Source: Paenibacillus luteus (GTDB lineage Bacteria > Bacillota > Bacilli > Paenibacillales > Paenibacillaceae). From it: a stretch of 64,000 nucleotides of DNA. The notes beneath the pieces are model-generated. The model was not told the origin of the DNA. It did not search any database and saw only the letters and a program-made list of their open reading frames with translations. Location of the stretch: NCBI RefSeq assembly GCF_006542765.1, contig NZ_SKCD01000028.1, positions 1-64,000 on the forward strand, given 5' to 3'. Shown here one piece after another: positions 8,489 through 16,396 of this stretch (positions are counted from its first letter, which is position 1; the number at the start of each line of letters is the position of its first letter). The position numbers were made by a program, and so were the translations under genes.

Positions 8489-9235
8489 ATGATCGTAAAA
8501 TCGATACCGAGCCTTCTCACGGTGGGGAACTTATTCCTTGGAGTAATCGCCATCATTCTTGTATTTAATGAAAAACCAGATACGGCGGCAATGATGGTGC
8601 TAATCGCCATGCTGCTCGACGGTGTAGACGGACGCGTTGCTCGGGCGCTAAACGTTCAAAGTGAATTTGGTAAGGAGCTGGACTCTTTATCTGATGTGAT
8701 TTCGTTTGGTGTAGCGCCTGCATTCATTATGTATGTTGTAGCGTTTCAAGATCTTAATCCAGCGTTGGCTTGGATTATTACAGCATTGTTTCCGATCTGT
8801 GGCGCATTGCGGCTTGCCCGCTTTAATGTGATTTCAAGCGCGCCTGGTTACTTTATTGGCTTGCCGATCCCGGCTGCTGGCGGTGTACTGGCGACATTAG
8901 CGCTTTTCAAAGATGACATTTACGTATCAGTGCTGCTTACAAGCACACTAGTGCTTGCGCTGCTAATGGTCAGCACCGTTAAATATCCGAATTTCAAAAA
9001 GGTTGGCATCCCCAAAAGCGCAGTATGGGTTGTCCCTATCATCATTGTTATATCTGTGGTGCTCGGTTTGGTATTCAAAAATCACTTATCTAAAATCGTG
9101 TTTGTACCGCTGTTGCTTTACGCGCTGTACGGCCTAAAAAAAAACGTTGATCGCCGATTGCCCAAACGAAACCGGAAAAGGAAGAAGCGGGAAGAAGCTT
9201 CGGACGATTCCGTTAAGTCAGAGAAGCCGGCGTGA
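8489..9235 (+). CDS. pssA: CDP-diacylglycerol-serine O-phosphatidyltransferase
   Basis: A 248-residue integral membrane enzyme that makes phosphatidylserine, the precursor of phosphatidylethanolamine. The CDP-alcohol phosphatidyltransferase motif is complete: Asp47-Gly48, Ala51-Arg52, Gly61, Asp65 and Asp69. About seven hydrophobic segments are visible, and a strongly basic cytoplasmic tail (KRNRKRKKR) ends the protein. ATG 8489 has GAGG upstream; a GTG at 8420 would add an unlikely polar extension. It follows disA by 88 bp and ends at a strong terminator. Confidence 0.88.
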   Translation: MIVKSIPSLLTVGNLFLGVIAIILVFNEKPDTAAMMVLIAMLLDGVDGRVARALNVQSEFGKELDSLSDVISFGVAPAFIMYVVAFQDLNPALAWIITALFPICGALRLARFNVISSAPGYFIGLPIPAAGGVLATLALFKDDIYVSVLLTSTLVLALLMVSTVKYPNFKKVGIPKSAVWVVPIIIVISVVLGLVFKNHLSKIVFVPLLLYALYGLKKNVDRRLPKRNRKRKKREEASDDSVKSEKPA

Positions 9236-9248
9236 ACTGGTTGAAACA

Positions 9249-9302
9249 ATAAAAATAGCGTTCCTAATCACAAATTATTGTGTTTAGGAACGCTATTTTT
9301 TT
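9249..9302 (+). terminator. Terminator after pssA (works on both strands)
   Basis: AAAAATAGCGTTCCTAA pairs with TTAGGAACGCTATTTTT and both ends are A/T tracts, so it can stop pssA transcription and any leftward read-through. It isolates the recombinase island from the radA-pssA operon. Confidence 0.92.
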
Positions 9303-9382
9303 GTTTATAACATTAAATGATAAATAATTAACAAATAAAACAATATCTAAATCAGAAACATTATAATAAATGCAAGCGGGAA

Positions 9383-9407
9383 GTCGCATAATAACAGTTA
9401 TACGACA
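9383..9407 (+). repeat. 25-bp inverted repeat, left copy (candidate recombinase core site)
   Basis: This copy is exactly the reverse complement of 10498-10522, at the other end of the recombinase gene. Each copy is itself dyad-symmetric: arms GTCGCATAA and TTATACGAC (8 of 9 pairing) around a 6-bp centre TAACAG. Two arms of about 9-11 bp around a 6-8 bp centre is the usual layout of a tyrosine-recombinase crossover site. It lies in an AT-rich gap (9303-9516), 110 bp beyond the 3' end of the recombinase gene, with a TATAAT at 9362-9367 pointing into it. Confidence 0.85.
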
Positions 9408-9516
9408 TTTTTAGACACAATATTCGAAAATGTTACTTACTATTATATGCCATTAATGCCATCAATACAACTTTCTATTTAAATCTATAGGAAGAAAGAC
9501 CTTTTTAATTAGGTCG

Positions 9517-10479
9517 TTAGGTATGACCGATTAATAATTCCTCGACATAATCAGAAGCGGATTTCGTTAACTGTTCAACCGTATGCAAATATCGCTGCGT
9601 CGTATTAATATGCGAATGACCTAATGATTCCTGAACCTGCTGCAAGGATGCGCCATTTAATAAGGCTAATGTAGCATTAGTATGCCTTAGCCAATGAGGG
9701 GTAACGGGTTTATCCAATCCACATTTCAGACAGGAAGCTTTGATCATCCGTTCCACCTGTCTCGTTGTAATGCTAAAGATTTGTTCTTCTGATTTGCTCG
9801 ATAGATGCGGCTTTGTACTTAACAGCTCCGTGTAAAGCATCCATAAATGACGGGGAACCTTGATCTCCCTTATTTTTCCGCCTTTGCCTCGTGTAACCGT
9901 AAGCCATACGGTTGATTCCATTGGGTCTGAATAAAAATCACACCAGCGAACGGCACAAAGCTCCGATACTCGCAAGCCGAGCAGGAGGAGGCTTAGGGCG
10001 ATTAAATAATTGCGTTTGTTATCATGTTGTAGAAAATGCAGCAATTTTTTCACTTCATTTTTCGTGAGAAAGTGCTTTTTACTCATCAGAGGGATGACAG
10101 GCAGACGCACACTGCTTGTAGGATTGTGATTAAATAATCCAATATTGGGATCACTTCCCCATTTGTACATAGATTTAATGGCTGCCATCGTAACGGAAAT
10201 GGAAGCTGGAGCAAGCGGCAGTTCGTTTTTCTCTTTTTTTACAGCCATAAGAAATAACTTAAAGGCTTCGATTTCCCTCCAGGTTATTTCGTTTAAATTC
10301 CGATAGGATATAAAGTTCCGGAAGCGTTCGATGGCTCTGAAATAACTCTTGTAGGTATGCTCTGATCTGCTGCGATTGCTTAAAAACATCTGGATTTTTT
10401 GCTCATCGGTAAATTTTATTTCTTTCTCTTTTAATACCTGTATCGAACGTTTTTCCTCTGCATATGACTCTGTTTTCAC
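9517..10479 (-). CDS. Tyrosine recombinase (XerC/D-like integrase)
   Basis: A 320-residue phage-integrase-family recombinase with an N-terminal SAM-like core-binding domain (about 25-125) and a catalytic domain. All catalytic residues are visible: Arg170 (GLRVSEL), Lys199 (TRGKGGK), His262 and Arg265 (HWLRHT), His288 (LGHSH) and the nucleophile Tyr297 (QRYLH). GTG start with GAGGAGG upstream on the minus strand. It differs from chromosomal XerC/XerD by its long N-terminal extension and its position. It is bracketed by 25-bp inverted repeats and points opposite to its neighbours, so site-specific inversion of its own segment is a plausible role. An ordinary orphan integrase is the alternative. 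Confidence 0.9.
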   Translation of the reverse strand: MKTESYAEEKRSIQVLKEKEIKFTDEQKIQMFLSNRSRSEHTYKSYFRAIERFRNFISYRNLNEITWREIEAFKLFLMAVKKEKNELPLAPASISVTMAAIKSMYKWGSDPNIGLFNHNPTSSVRLPVIPLMSKKHFLTKNEVKKLLHFLQHDNKRNYLIALSLLLLGLRVSELCAVRWCDFYSDPMESTVWLTVTRGKGGKIREIKVPRHLWMLYTELLSTKPHLSSKSEEQIFSITTRQVERMIKASCLKCGLDKPVTPHWLRHTNATLALLNGASLQQVQESLGHSHINTTQRYLHTVEQLTKSASDYVEELLIGHT

Positions 10480-10497
10480 CAGAAATCCTCCTCATGT

Positions 10498-10522
10498 TGT
10501 CGTATAACTGTTATTATGCGAC
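10498..10522 (+). repeat. 25-bp inverted repeat, right copy (candidate recombinase core site)
   Basis: An exact inverted copy of 9383-9407. It lies directly upstream of the recombinase ribosome binding site on the minus strand, in the region where the recombinase promoter must be; CATAAT inside the repeat could serve as its -10. It also lies between the recombinase and the divergent HD-GYP gene. Recombination between the two copies would invert about 1.1 kb. Confidence 0.85.
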
Positions 10523-10628
10523 ACCTAGCCGCGTGTATCATTTTTCTAAGCCTATAGACTATATTTTACAAAAAAAGTTACAAAAGCAACCATTATGCCA
10601 TTTTAACTGGGTTGAAGAGGAGAAGCGA

Positions 10629-11261
10629 ATGTCGATTAGTCCAGGCTATGCGGAAGTAGTTTCCTTACAGCAAACCAACGCGGGAAGTTGGATGAAGTAC
10701 TTGATGTATAAAAGCCCGGCTACTTACCGGCACTGTGTCAGAGTAGCTCTGTTAGCCGAAATTATCGCGCCGTATTTAAATCTTTCTGAGCAAGATAATG
10801 CCTCGTTCATCAGAGGGTGTTTCCTGCATGATGTAGGCAAGGTAAGGGTGCCTAACGATATTTTGCATAAAAAAGAACACTTAAGTGAGTGGGAATGGAA
10901 CATCTTGCGCAAGCATCCGGTATATGGGGAAGATATTTTGAAAAATCATTCGTTTTTTGATGCCAATATTTTGGATTTGGTGCGGCATCACCATGAAAGA
11001 TATGATGGGGAAGGATATCCTGCTGGGATGTATGGCAAGTCCATTCCTTTATTCGCGAGAGCATGCTCCGTTATTGATGCTTTTGATTCAATGCTGTCTG
11101 TACGTCCATACCGTAAGCCGTTTACTAAAGAGCAGGCTTATCAAGAGTTGAGTAGAAATAGGAATACGCAGTTTGATGGAAAACTCGTAGATATGCTGAT
11201 TTCGATTTCAACCGAAGAAATGTCCCTTTATTTCAGTTATATTTATTCGAAAGAAAAGTAG
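10629..11261 (+). CDS. Stand-alone HD-GYP domain protein, probable c-di-GMP phosphodiesterase
   Basis: A 210-residue protein that is almost only an HD-GYP domain, a family that hydrolyses c-di-GMP (some members act on cGAMP). Metal and signature residues are present: His35, His67-Asp68 followed by GK, His96, HHERYDGEGYP at 121-131, Asp150. There is no sensor domain, transmembrane segment or receiver domain. ATG 10629 is preceded by GAGGAGAAG; the longer frame from 10464 would run across the inverted repeat and lacks homology. It is divergent from the recombinase and ends in its own terminator, so it may be part of the same acquired island. Confidence 0.88.
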   Translation: MSISPGYAEVVSLQQTNAGSWMKYLMYKSPATYRHCVRVALLAEIIAPYLNLSEQDNASFIRGCFLHDVGKVRVPNDILHKKEHLSEWEWNILRKHPVYGEDILKNHSFFDANILDLVRHHHERYDGEGYPAGMYGKSIPLFARACSVIDAFDSMLSVRPYRKPFTKEQAYQELSRNRNTQFDGKLVDMLISISTEEMSLYFSYIYSKEK

Positions 11262-11268
11262 GCGGCAC

Positions 11269-11310
11269 AAAAAAGCTTTGAGGAGAAGGTTCCCTCAAAG
11301 CTTTTTTTCT
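11269..11310 (+). terminator. Terminator after the HD-GYP gene (also usable by the minus-strand gene)
   Basis: AAAAAGCTTTGAGG pairs with CCTCAAAGCTTTTT and T/A tracts lie on both sides, so it can serve the convergent genes at 10629-11261 and 11322-11717. Confidence 0.92.
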
Positions 11311-11321
11311 TGTTTGTATAG

Positions 11322-11717
11322 TTACGTTAAATTAAACAGGCCTAGTGTCGTGCACTTGTCGTACTCGTCAGCAATAACCTCATCAAGTTGAATGTCGAGC
11401 AAATTGCATAACGCAGTCATGTAAAATAAGTTGCGGCCTAGCTCGGCCTTCAGGACGTCGCGGCAATGCTCGCAGACAGCTCCTGAGAGATGGCTTTGCA
11501 GCGTCTCTTTGGCGTGCTCAAGATCAGAGTCGTCGGAATACTGCTGCTTACGGGCGTTTAGTTCGATGCAGCCGCAATCGGTCACGGCTTTCGTGACGGC
11601 GCGGTTAACGGAAGAACCAGCTTGACCAAATTTTGACATGACATCTAGCAAGCTGCGGTGCCGGAGCAGCAATTCGGATACTTGCTGCTGAAATTGATCC
11701 AGTGTAGGAGCGCTCAT
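11322..11717 (-). CDS. Conserved small protein of unknown function, MazG-like C-terminus
   Basis: A 131-residue mostly helical protein. The C-terminal part (ELGRNLFYMTALCNLLDIQLDEVI) resembles the helix pair of MazG-like nucleotide pyrophosphohydrolases, but the acidic metal-binding EExxE pattern is not clear. Two cysteine groups, CGC near residue 50 and CEHC near residue 85, could bind a metal or form disulfides. ATG at 11717 has AGGTGG upstream on the minus strand; an earlier start at 11744 is less likely. I do not know its function. Confidence 0.7.
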   Translation of the reverse strand: MSAPTLDQFQQQVSELLLRHRSLLDVMSKFGQAGSSVNRAVTKAVTDCGCIELNARKQQYSDDSDLEHAKETLQSHLSGAVCEHCRDVLKAELGRNLFYMTALCNLLDIQLDEVIADEYDKCTTLGLFNLT

Positions 11718-11893
11718 CGGTTCCACCTCTTTCACCAACCTCATAGGATGTGATCTTATTTTCCATTATAAGCTTCCTTAGCGCTGTTTTCAAAATGTGA
11801 ATTATTAAAAATTATAAATCTTTGTATGAAATGATCGCCTCTAGGGTTAACAAGCCAATTATTGGAACATAATTGTAATGGAGGTGAACCATA

Positions 11894-12991
11894 ATGGTTA
11901 GACGAATAATTCAACTAATGGGTATGATGTTTGGTGGTATGGCAGGCGGAGAAGTATACGGATGGATCTACGGAGCGGCCGTATGGTCAGGCTCATCCTT
12001 CGGAATGATGCAGCGATCCGGCACTTATTACATGAATGTAGCCATTGGTGCGGTTTTTGGTGTGGTTGTGGCAACGATGCTAGCAGGACAAATCATTCGG
12101 ATGATGAATAAGGGAGCGGAGCAGGCGGCAGAGCTGCCTATGCAAAAGCTGATTGCCGGTGCGGGCGGTTTGCTCGCGGGTCTATTGCTTACCGTATTGC
12201 TTTATCCAGCAGTCGCAGGTCTAGAGGGGCTAGGCAGACTCATTCCTGCCGTGATGATGGTATGCTTCGGTTATTTGGGCTTTCATATTGGTCTGCATAA
12301 GCAGGAGGAGCTGGCAGAAGGCTTTGCTGCCCTGCTGGAGAGGCGCAGGAGTGTGCCAGCTGCAGATGAAGCGGGAGGATACGAAGAGCATAAGATACTG
12401 GATACGAGCGTTATCATCGACGGCCGTATTGCTGATATTTGTAAAACAGGTTTTATAGAAGGAACATTGGTCATTCCCGAATTTGTACTGGAGGAGCTTC
12501 AACATATTGCAGACTCTTCGGATTTGCTCAAACGCAACAGAGGACGGCGTGGCCTGGACATTTTGAACAAGATTCAAAAAGAGCTTGATGTGAAGGTGCT
12601 TATTTACGAAGGAGACTTCGAGGAGATTGGCGAGGTGGACAGCAAGCTTGTCAAGCTGGCTAAAGCTCTTCACGGCAAGGTAGTTACGAACGATTTTAAT
12701 TTAAATAAGGTATGTGAGCTGCAAGGGGTATCTGTACTAAACATTAATGATTTGGCTAATGCAGTGAAGCCTGTCGTCCTGCCTGGAGAAGAAATCATCG
12801 TTCAAGTGATAAAAGACGGCAAAGAGCATGGACAAGGCGTAGCTTATTTAGACGACGGAACCATGATCGTGGTAGAGGGCGGACGTGAATATATCGGCAC
12901 AACGATGGAAGTGCTGGTAACGAGCGTGCTGCAAACGTCTGCGGGCCGAATGATATTTGCAAAGCCGAAGCTGTTGGAAAAAGCGCTGTAA
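11894..12991 (+). CDS. Membrane-anchored PIN/TRAM domain protein (YacL family)
   Basis: A 365-residue protein with four hydrophobic segments in the first 150 residues, then a PIN nuclease-like domain (ILDTSVIIDGRIADI, VIPEFVLEEL, KVVTNDFNLNKV, with acidic residues typical of PIN active sites) and a C-terminal TRAM domain that binds RNA. The B. subtilis homologue YacL sits in the same place between disA and ispD. Start ATG 11894 follows GGAGGTG. RNA-related nuclease function is inferred from domains only. Confidence 0.88.
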   Translation: MVRRIIQLMGMMFGGMAGGEVYGWIYGAAVWSGSSFGMMQRSGTYYMNVAIGAVFGVVVATMLAGQIIRMMNKGAEQAAELPMQKLIAGAGGLLAGLLLTVLLYPAVAGLEGLGRLIPAVMMVCFGYLGFHIGLHKQEELAEGFAALLERRRSVPAADEAGGYEEHKILDTSVIIDGRIADICKTGFIEGTLVIPEFVLEELQHIADSSDLLKRNRGRRGLDILNKIQKELDVKVLIYEGDFEEIGEVDSKLVKLAKALHGKVVTNDFNLNKVCELQGVSVLNINDLANAVKPVVLPGEEIIVQVIKDGKEHGQGVAYLDDGTMIVVEGGREYIGTTMEVLVTSVLQTSAGRMIFAKPKLLEKAL

Positions 12992-13016
12992 CAAGGTATG
13001 ATAGTACTATTGTTTA

Positions 13017-13076
13017 AGCGCAAACGGCTGACGCCGCCATGGTGGCGGACAAGCTCGTTTCGCAGTGAAATATAAG
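13017..13076 (+). repeat. Dispersed palindromic element, copy 1
   Basis: The stretch AGCGCAAACGGCT... to GAAATATAAGC forms an imperfect hairpin with GACGCCGCC pairing with GTGGCGGAC. It aligns along its whole length with 57490-57553: both share AAACGGCT, TGGCGG, AAGC and ATATAAGC in order. Both copies lie in spacers just after a stop codon. This looks like an interspersed intergenic repeat of this genome. Confidence 0.6.
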
Positions 13077-13140
13077 CAGGTTAATGGACGTGAGTCTTCT
13101 GGCTGCTTATGTTTTAACACAGTGTGAGGCGGGTCGAGGC

Positions 13141-13860
13141 ATGGGAGCAGATTGGGGAGTTATCATCGTTGCAGCCGGAAGAGGCACAAGGATGGGGACG
13201 AAGGAGAGCAAGCAATATTTGCAGCTAGGGGACAAGCCTATTCTTGTTCATACTCTAGAGCTGTTCCAGTCGATGGATACGGTGAAGGAAGCTGTGCTGG
13301 TTGTAGGAAGCGATGATGTGGAGCGGTGCCGCAGTTGGGTAACGCATTATGGGATAACCAAGGTGAAGTCCGTTGTCGCCGGTGGCGATGAGCGCCAGCA
13401 TTCCGTTTACTGCGGGCTGCAGGCGCTATCGACGGACTGGGTGATGGTACATGACGGGGTACGTCCGCTTGTTACGGCTGCAGCTGTACAGGCTTGCTGT
13501 GCAATGGCGGAGCAAAGCGGCGCTGCGGTGCTTGCTGTTCCGGTGAAGGATACGATTAAACAAGTGGATGAAGCGGGTGTAATCGTTTCAACACCAGACC
13601 GCCGAAGCTTGTGGGCGATTCAAACGCCGCAAGCTTTTCGTCGTGTCCTGCTGCTCGAAGCGCATGAACGCGCGCGTGAAGAGCAATTCATCGGAACCGA
13701 TGATGCTATGGTCGTTGAGCGGTTAGGGGCTAACGTCATTGTTGCGGAAGGCGAATACACAAATATAAAAATTACGACGCCTGAAGATTTGCCGTGGGCG
13801 GAATTTTTGCTCACGAAGCGTCGTGCCGATCAGGCAGAGGGGAACGGTGGGCAAGAATGA
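13141..13860 (+). CDS. ispD: IspD, 2-C-methyl-D-erythritol 4-phosphate cytidylyltransferase
   Basis: A 239-residue enzyme of the non-mevalonate isoprenoid pathway that joins MEP to CTP. The nucleotide-binding start VIIVAAGRGTRMG, the loop KQYLQLGDKPILVHTLE and the conserved VHDGVRPLV and QTPQAFR segments are intact. I use the ATG at 13141; an ATG at 13084 lacks a ribosome binding site. The stop overlaps ispF in ATGA, so the two successive pathway enzymes are coupled. Confidence 0.95.
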   Translation: MGADWGVIIVAAGRGTRMGTKESKQYLQLGDKPILVHTLELFQSMDTVKEAVLVVGSDDVERCRSWVTHYGITKVKSVVAGGDERQHSVYCGLQALSTDWVMVHDGVRPLVTAAAVQACCAMAEQSGAAVLAVPVKDTIKQVDEAGVIVSTPDRRSLWAIQTPQAFRRVLLLEAHERAREEQFIGTDDAMVVERLGANVIVAEGEYTNIKITTPEDLPWAEFLLTKRRADQAEGNGGQE

Positions 13861-14339
13861 TTCGAGTTGGACAGGGGTTTGATGTGCATCAATTGGTAGA
13901 AGGGCGTCCTTGTATTATTGGGGGAGTAACGATCCCATATGAGAAAGGACTACTTGGTCACTCTGACGCAGATGTTCTGCTGCATGCGGTGACGGATGCG
14001 ATATTGGGAGCGCTCGGGCTTGGCGATATCGGCAAGCATTTCCCGGATACGGATGCCGCATTCAAAGATGCGGACAGCTTGAAATTGCTGGAGGAAATTT
14101 GGAAACTGGTGCGTGAACGCGGCTATAAACTCGGCAATATTGACTCTACCATTATTGCGCAGCGTCCGAAAATGCTGACCTACATTCCGCAAATGGCGGA
14201 AATTATTGCGAATGCGCTTGAGGCTGATGTGAGCCAAGTGAACGTTAAGGCGACCACGACAGAGCAGCTTGGTTTTGCGGGACGCGGTGAGGGAATTGCG
14301 GCACAATCCGTTGTCTGCCTCATCAAGGATGTGCTATGA
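13857..14339 (+). CDS. ispF: IspF, 2-C-methyl-D-erythritol 2,4-cyclodiphosphate synthase
   Basis: A 160-residue enzyme that cyclises CDP-ME-2-phosphate with loss of CMP. Metal-binding GFDVH near residue 6-10 and GHSDADVLLHAVTDA, and the C-terminal FAGRGEGIAAQSV are all present. The ATG overlaps the ispD stop, and the start MIRVGQGFD matches the family. An earlier in-frame start inside ispD is not credible. Confidence 0.95.
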   Translation: MIRVGQGFDVHQLVEGRPCIIGGVTIPYEKGLLGHSDADVLLHAVTDAILGALGLGDIGKHFPDTDAAFKDADSLKLLEEIWKLVRERGYKLGNIDSTIIAQRPKMLTYIPQMAEIIANALEADVSQVNVKATTTEQLGFAGRGEGIAAQSVVCLIKDVL

Positions 14340-14401
14340 TCGGGAATATTCAACTTTAATGCAGTAGCGGCGTGGGACAAAATTTTGAGGAGGCATTTGA
14401 G

Positions 14402-15874
14402 ATGACAGCAGAGGTTCGGGTTCGTTATGCCCCGTCTCCAACGGGACATTTACATATTGGCAATGCAAGAACGGCATTATTCAATTATTTGTATGCAAGA
14501 AATCAAGGCGGAAAGTTTATTATTCGGATTGAAGATACCGATGTAAAGCGGAATGTAGCGGGCGGAGAAGAAAGCCAGCTTAAATATTTGAAATGGCTCG
14601 GCATCGATTGGGATGAGAGCATTGATATCGGTGGGGGCTATGGTCCATACCGACAGACAGAGCGTCTTGATATTTACAGCCAATATTGGCAGCAGCTGAT
14701 TGATCAAGGGCTTGCCTATCGCTGCTATTGCACGGAGGAAGAGCTTGAGCGGGAGCGCGAGGAGCAAACGGAGCGCGGAGAGACACCTCGCTATTCCGGA
14801 CAGCACCGTAACTTGACGGAAGAGCAGCGGCAAGCTTTTGAAGCAGAGGGTCGTGTGCCAAGCATTCGCTTCCGGGTGCCTGAAGGACGGACCTATTCCT
14901 TTGACGATATCGTAAAAGGTTCAATCAGCTTCGATACAACGGAGATGGGCGACTTCGTCATCGTGAAGAAAGACGGTATACCGACATATAACTTTGCGGT
15001 TGTATTGGATGACTACTTGATGAAAATTAGCCATGTGCTCCGTGGTGAGGATCATATCTCGAATACGCCTCGCCAGCTCATGATTTACGAAGCTCTCGGC
15101 TGGGAGCCGCCGCAGTTTGGTCATATGACGCTAATCGTCAATGAGCAGCGCAAGAAACTGAGCAAACGCGATGAGTCGATTATTCAATTTATTTCCCAAT
15201 ACGATGACCTCGGTTATTTGCCAGAGGCCATGTTTAACTTTATTACACTGCTTGGCTGGTCACCGGAAGGCGAACAGGAGATTTTCACCCGTGAGGAGCT
15301 TGTTGCTGTCTTTAACCCGGAGCGTTTGAGCAAAAGCCCGGCTGTATTCGATACGCAAAAGCTGAGCTGGATGAACAACGAATATTTGAAAAAAACAGAT
15401 TTGTCGCGAGTGGTAGACCTTTGTTTGCCGCATTTGCAGGAAGCGGGCCGGGTTGCTTCAGAGCTTGATGCGGAAGGCCGCGCATGGGTGACTGACCTTG
15501 TCGCGCTTCACCAGGACAAGCTTCGTTCTGCTTCGGAGATCGTGCCCATGACAGAGCTCTTCTTCCGCGACACGGTGGAGGATGAAGAAGAGGCCGTGAC
15601 TGTGCTGGCTGAAGAGCAGGTGCCAACCGTACTTCAGGCGTTTTTGACGCTGATTGAAGCGGGCGGATCTCCGTTTGGAGTGGATGGCATTAAAGAAATG
15701 ATTAAGGCTGTGCAGAAGGAAACCGGCTTTAAAGGCAAACAGTTGTTTATGCCGATCCGTGCAGCACTTACTGGTCAAACACATGGTCCTGACCTTAACC
15801 AATCGCTTGCTTTGCTAGGCAAAGAAAAAGTTGCTGAGCGGCTGCGTACCCGTCTGACAGGCTACGGGGTTTGA
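14402..15874 (+). CDS. gltX: Glutamyl-tRNA synthetase
   Basis: A 490-residue class I synthetase that charges tRNA-Glu; in Bacillota it usually also mischarges tRNA-Gln, which is then amidated by GatCAB. The HIGH motif appears as HLHIGNART near residue 17 and the KMSKS motif as KLSKRD near residue 250. ATG 14402 follows GAGGAGG. A stretch CYCTEEELERER resembles the usual insertion after the catalytic half. No T-box precedes it, in contrast to cysE-cysS downstream. Confidence 0.96.
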   Translation: MTAEVRVRYAPSPTGHLHIGNARTALFNYLYARNQGGKFIIRIEDTDVKRNVAGGEESQLKYLKWLGIDWDESIDIGGGYGPYRQTERLDIYSQYWQQLIDQGLAYRCYCTEEELEREREEQTERGETPRYSGQHRNLTEEQRQAFEAEGRVPSIRFRVPEGRTYSFDDIVKGSISFDTTEMGDFVIVKKDGIPTYNFAVVLDDYLMKISHVLRGEDHISNTPRQLMIYEALGWEPPQFGHMTLIVNEQRKKLSKRDESIIQFISQYDDLGYLPEAMFNFITLLGWSPEGEQEIFTREELVAVFNPERLSKSPAVFDTQKLSWMNNEYLKKTDLSRVVDLCLPHLQEAGRVASELDAEGRAWVTDLVALHQDKLRSASEIVPMTELFFRDTVEDEEEAVTVLAEEQVPTVLQAFLTLIEAGGSPFGVDGIKEMIKAVQKETGFKGKQLFMPIRAALTGQTHGPDLNQSLALLGKEKVAERLRTRLTGYGV

Positions 15875-15915
15875 ACGATTTCGGCAGATCTCCAAATGAG
15901 GTGGACATAATGTCC

Positions 15916-15944
15916 TTGTCACATTTTTGGGTATTCGGTATACT
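15916..15944 (+). promoter_or_regulatory. Promoter of the cysE-cysS T-box transcript
   Basis: TTGTCA (15916-15921) and TATACT (15939-15944) are 17 bp apart, directly upstream of the T-box leader. Confidence 0.8.
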
Positions 15945-15950
15945 ATGTCT

Positions 15951-16354
15951 AATAAATGAATGAATTGAACGGCCATGAACAGGAGAAGTACGTTTGCTTG
16001 TGGATTCGCAGAGAGGACAACCGTCATTCGAATCGGCGTCGCATCAAGATGTGGCAAGGAGAATATAGAATGTGGCTGCAAGTTGTCTGGTCCGCCGAAC
16101 GGAAATATGCACCTGGGAGCCTTGTTCCGAGCTGCTTCAGCAAGAGAAACACGATCATATGGATAAAGCGTTCCCGTTTTATCTTCGATGACGATGTACA
16201 TCTGGCTAGGCAGGGTAGGCAGCAACGTATCGTCTGCGTTAAAGACCTTGAGACGAACAAGCTTCAGCGCAAGCTGGCTCCTTGTTCAAGCAGAGTGGAA
16301 CCGCGAGTTTACACGCCTCTGCAGCATATGATGCTGCGGGGGCTTTTCTTTTTT
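15951..16354 (+). promoter_or_regulatory. T-box riboswitch, tRNA-Cys specific, ahead of cysE-cysS
   Basis: The T-box motif AGAGTGGAACCGCG at 16292-16305 matches 13 of 14 consensus positions. AGTA and AGAGAG stem I elements occur near 15988 and 16009. Near the end of stem I the text GAATGTGGCTGC (16068-16079) offers TGT or TGC, both cysteine codons; TGC at 16077-16079 followed by A is the likelier specifier. TGGA in the bulge would pair with UCCA, fitting the U73 discriminator of tRNA-Cys. The leader ends in a terminator that uncharged tRNA-Cys would prevent. Confidence 0.9.
16315..16354 (+). terminator. T-box terminator
   Basis: GCCTCTGCAGCAT pairs with ATGCTGCGGGGGC (with G-T pairs) around a 3-base loop and is followed by TTTTCTTTTTTT. 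It is mutually exclusive with the antiterminator that contains the T-box motif. Confidence 0.88.
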
Positions 16355-16396
16355 TATAAGGAATTTATGAGCGTTTGAAAAAAAGGAGCATTGCTT

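Noticed and set aside
9236..9516. tRNA attachment site for the recombinase gene
   Set aside because: No tRNA gene or tRNA-like fragment is visible on either side.
9383..10522. Insertion sequence with DDE transposase or target-site duplication
   Set aside because: The enzyme is a tyrosine recombinase and the flanks outside the repeats (GCGGGAA and ACCTAGC) show no duplication.
15956..16378. Plus-strand open frame of 140 residues before cysE
   Set aside because: It covers the T-box riboswitch and its terminator; the RNA motif explains the sequence.
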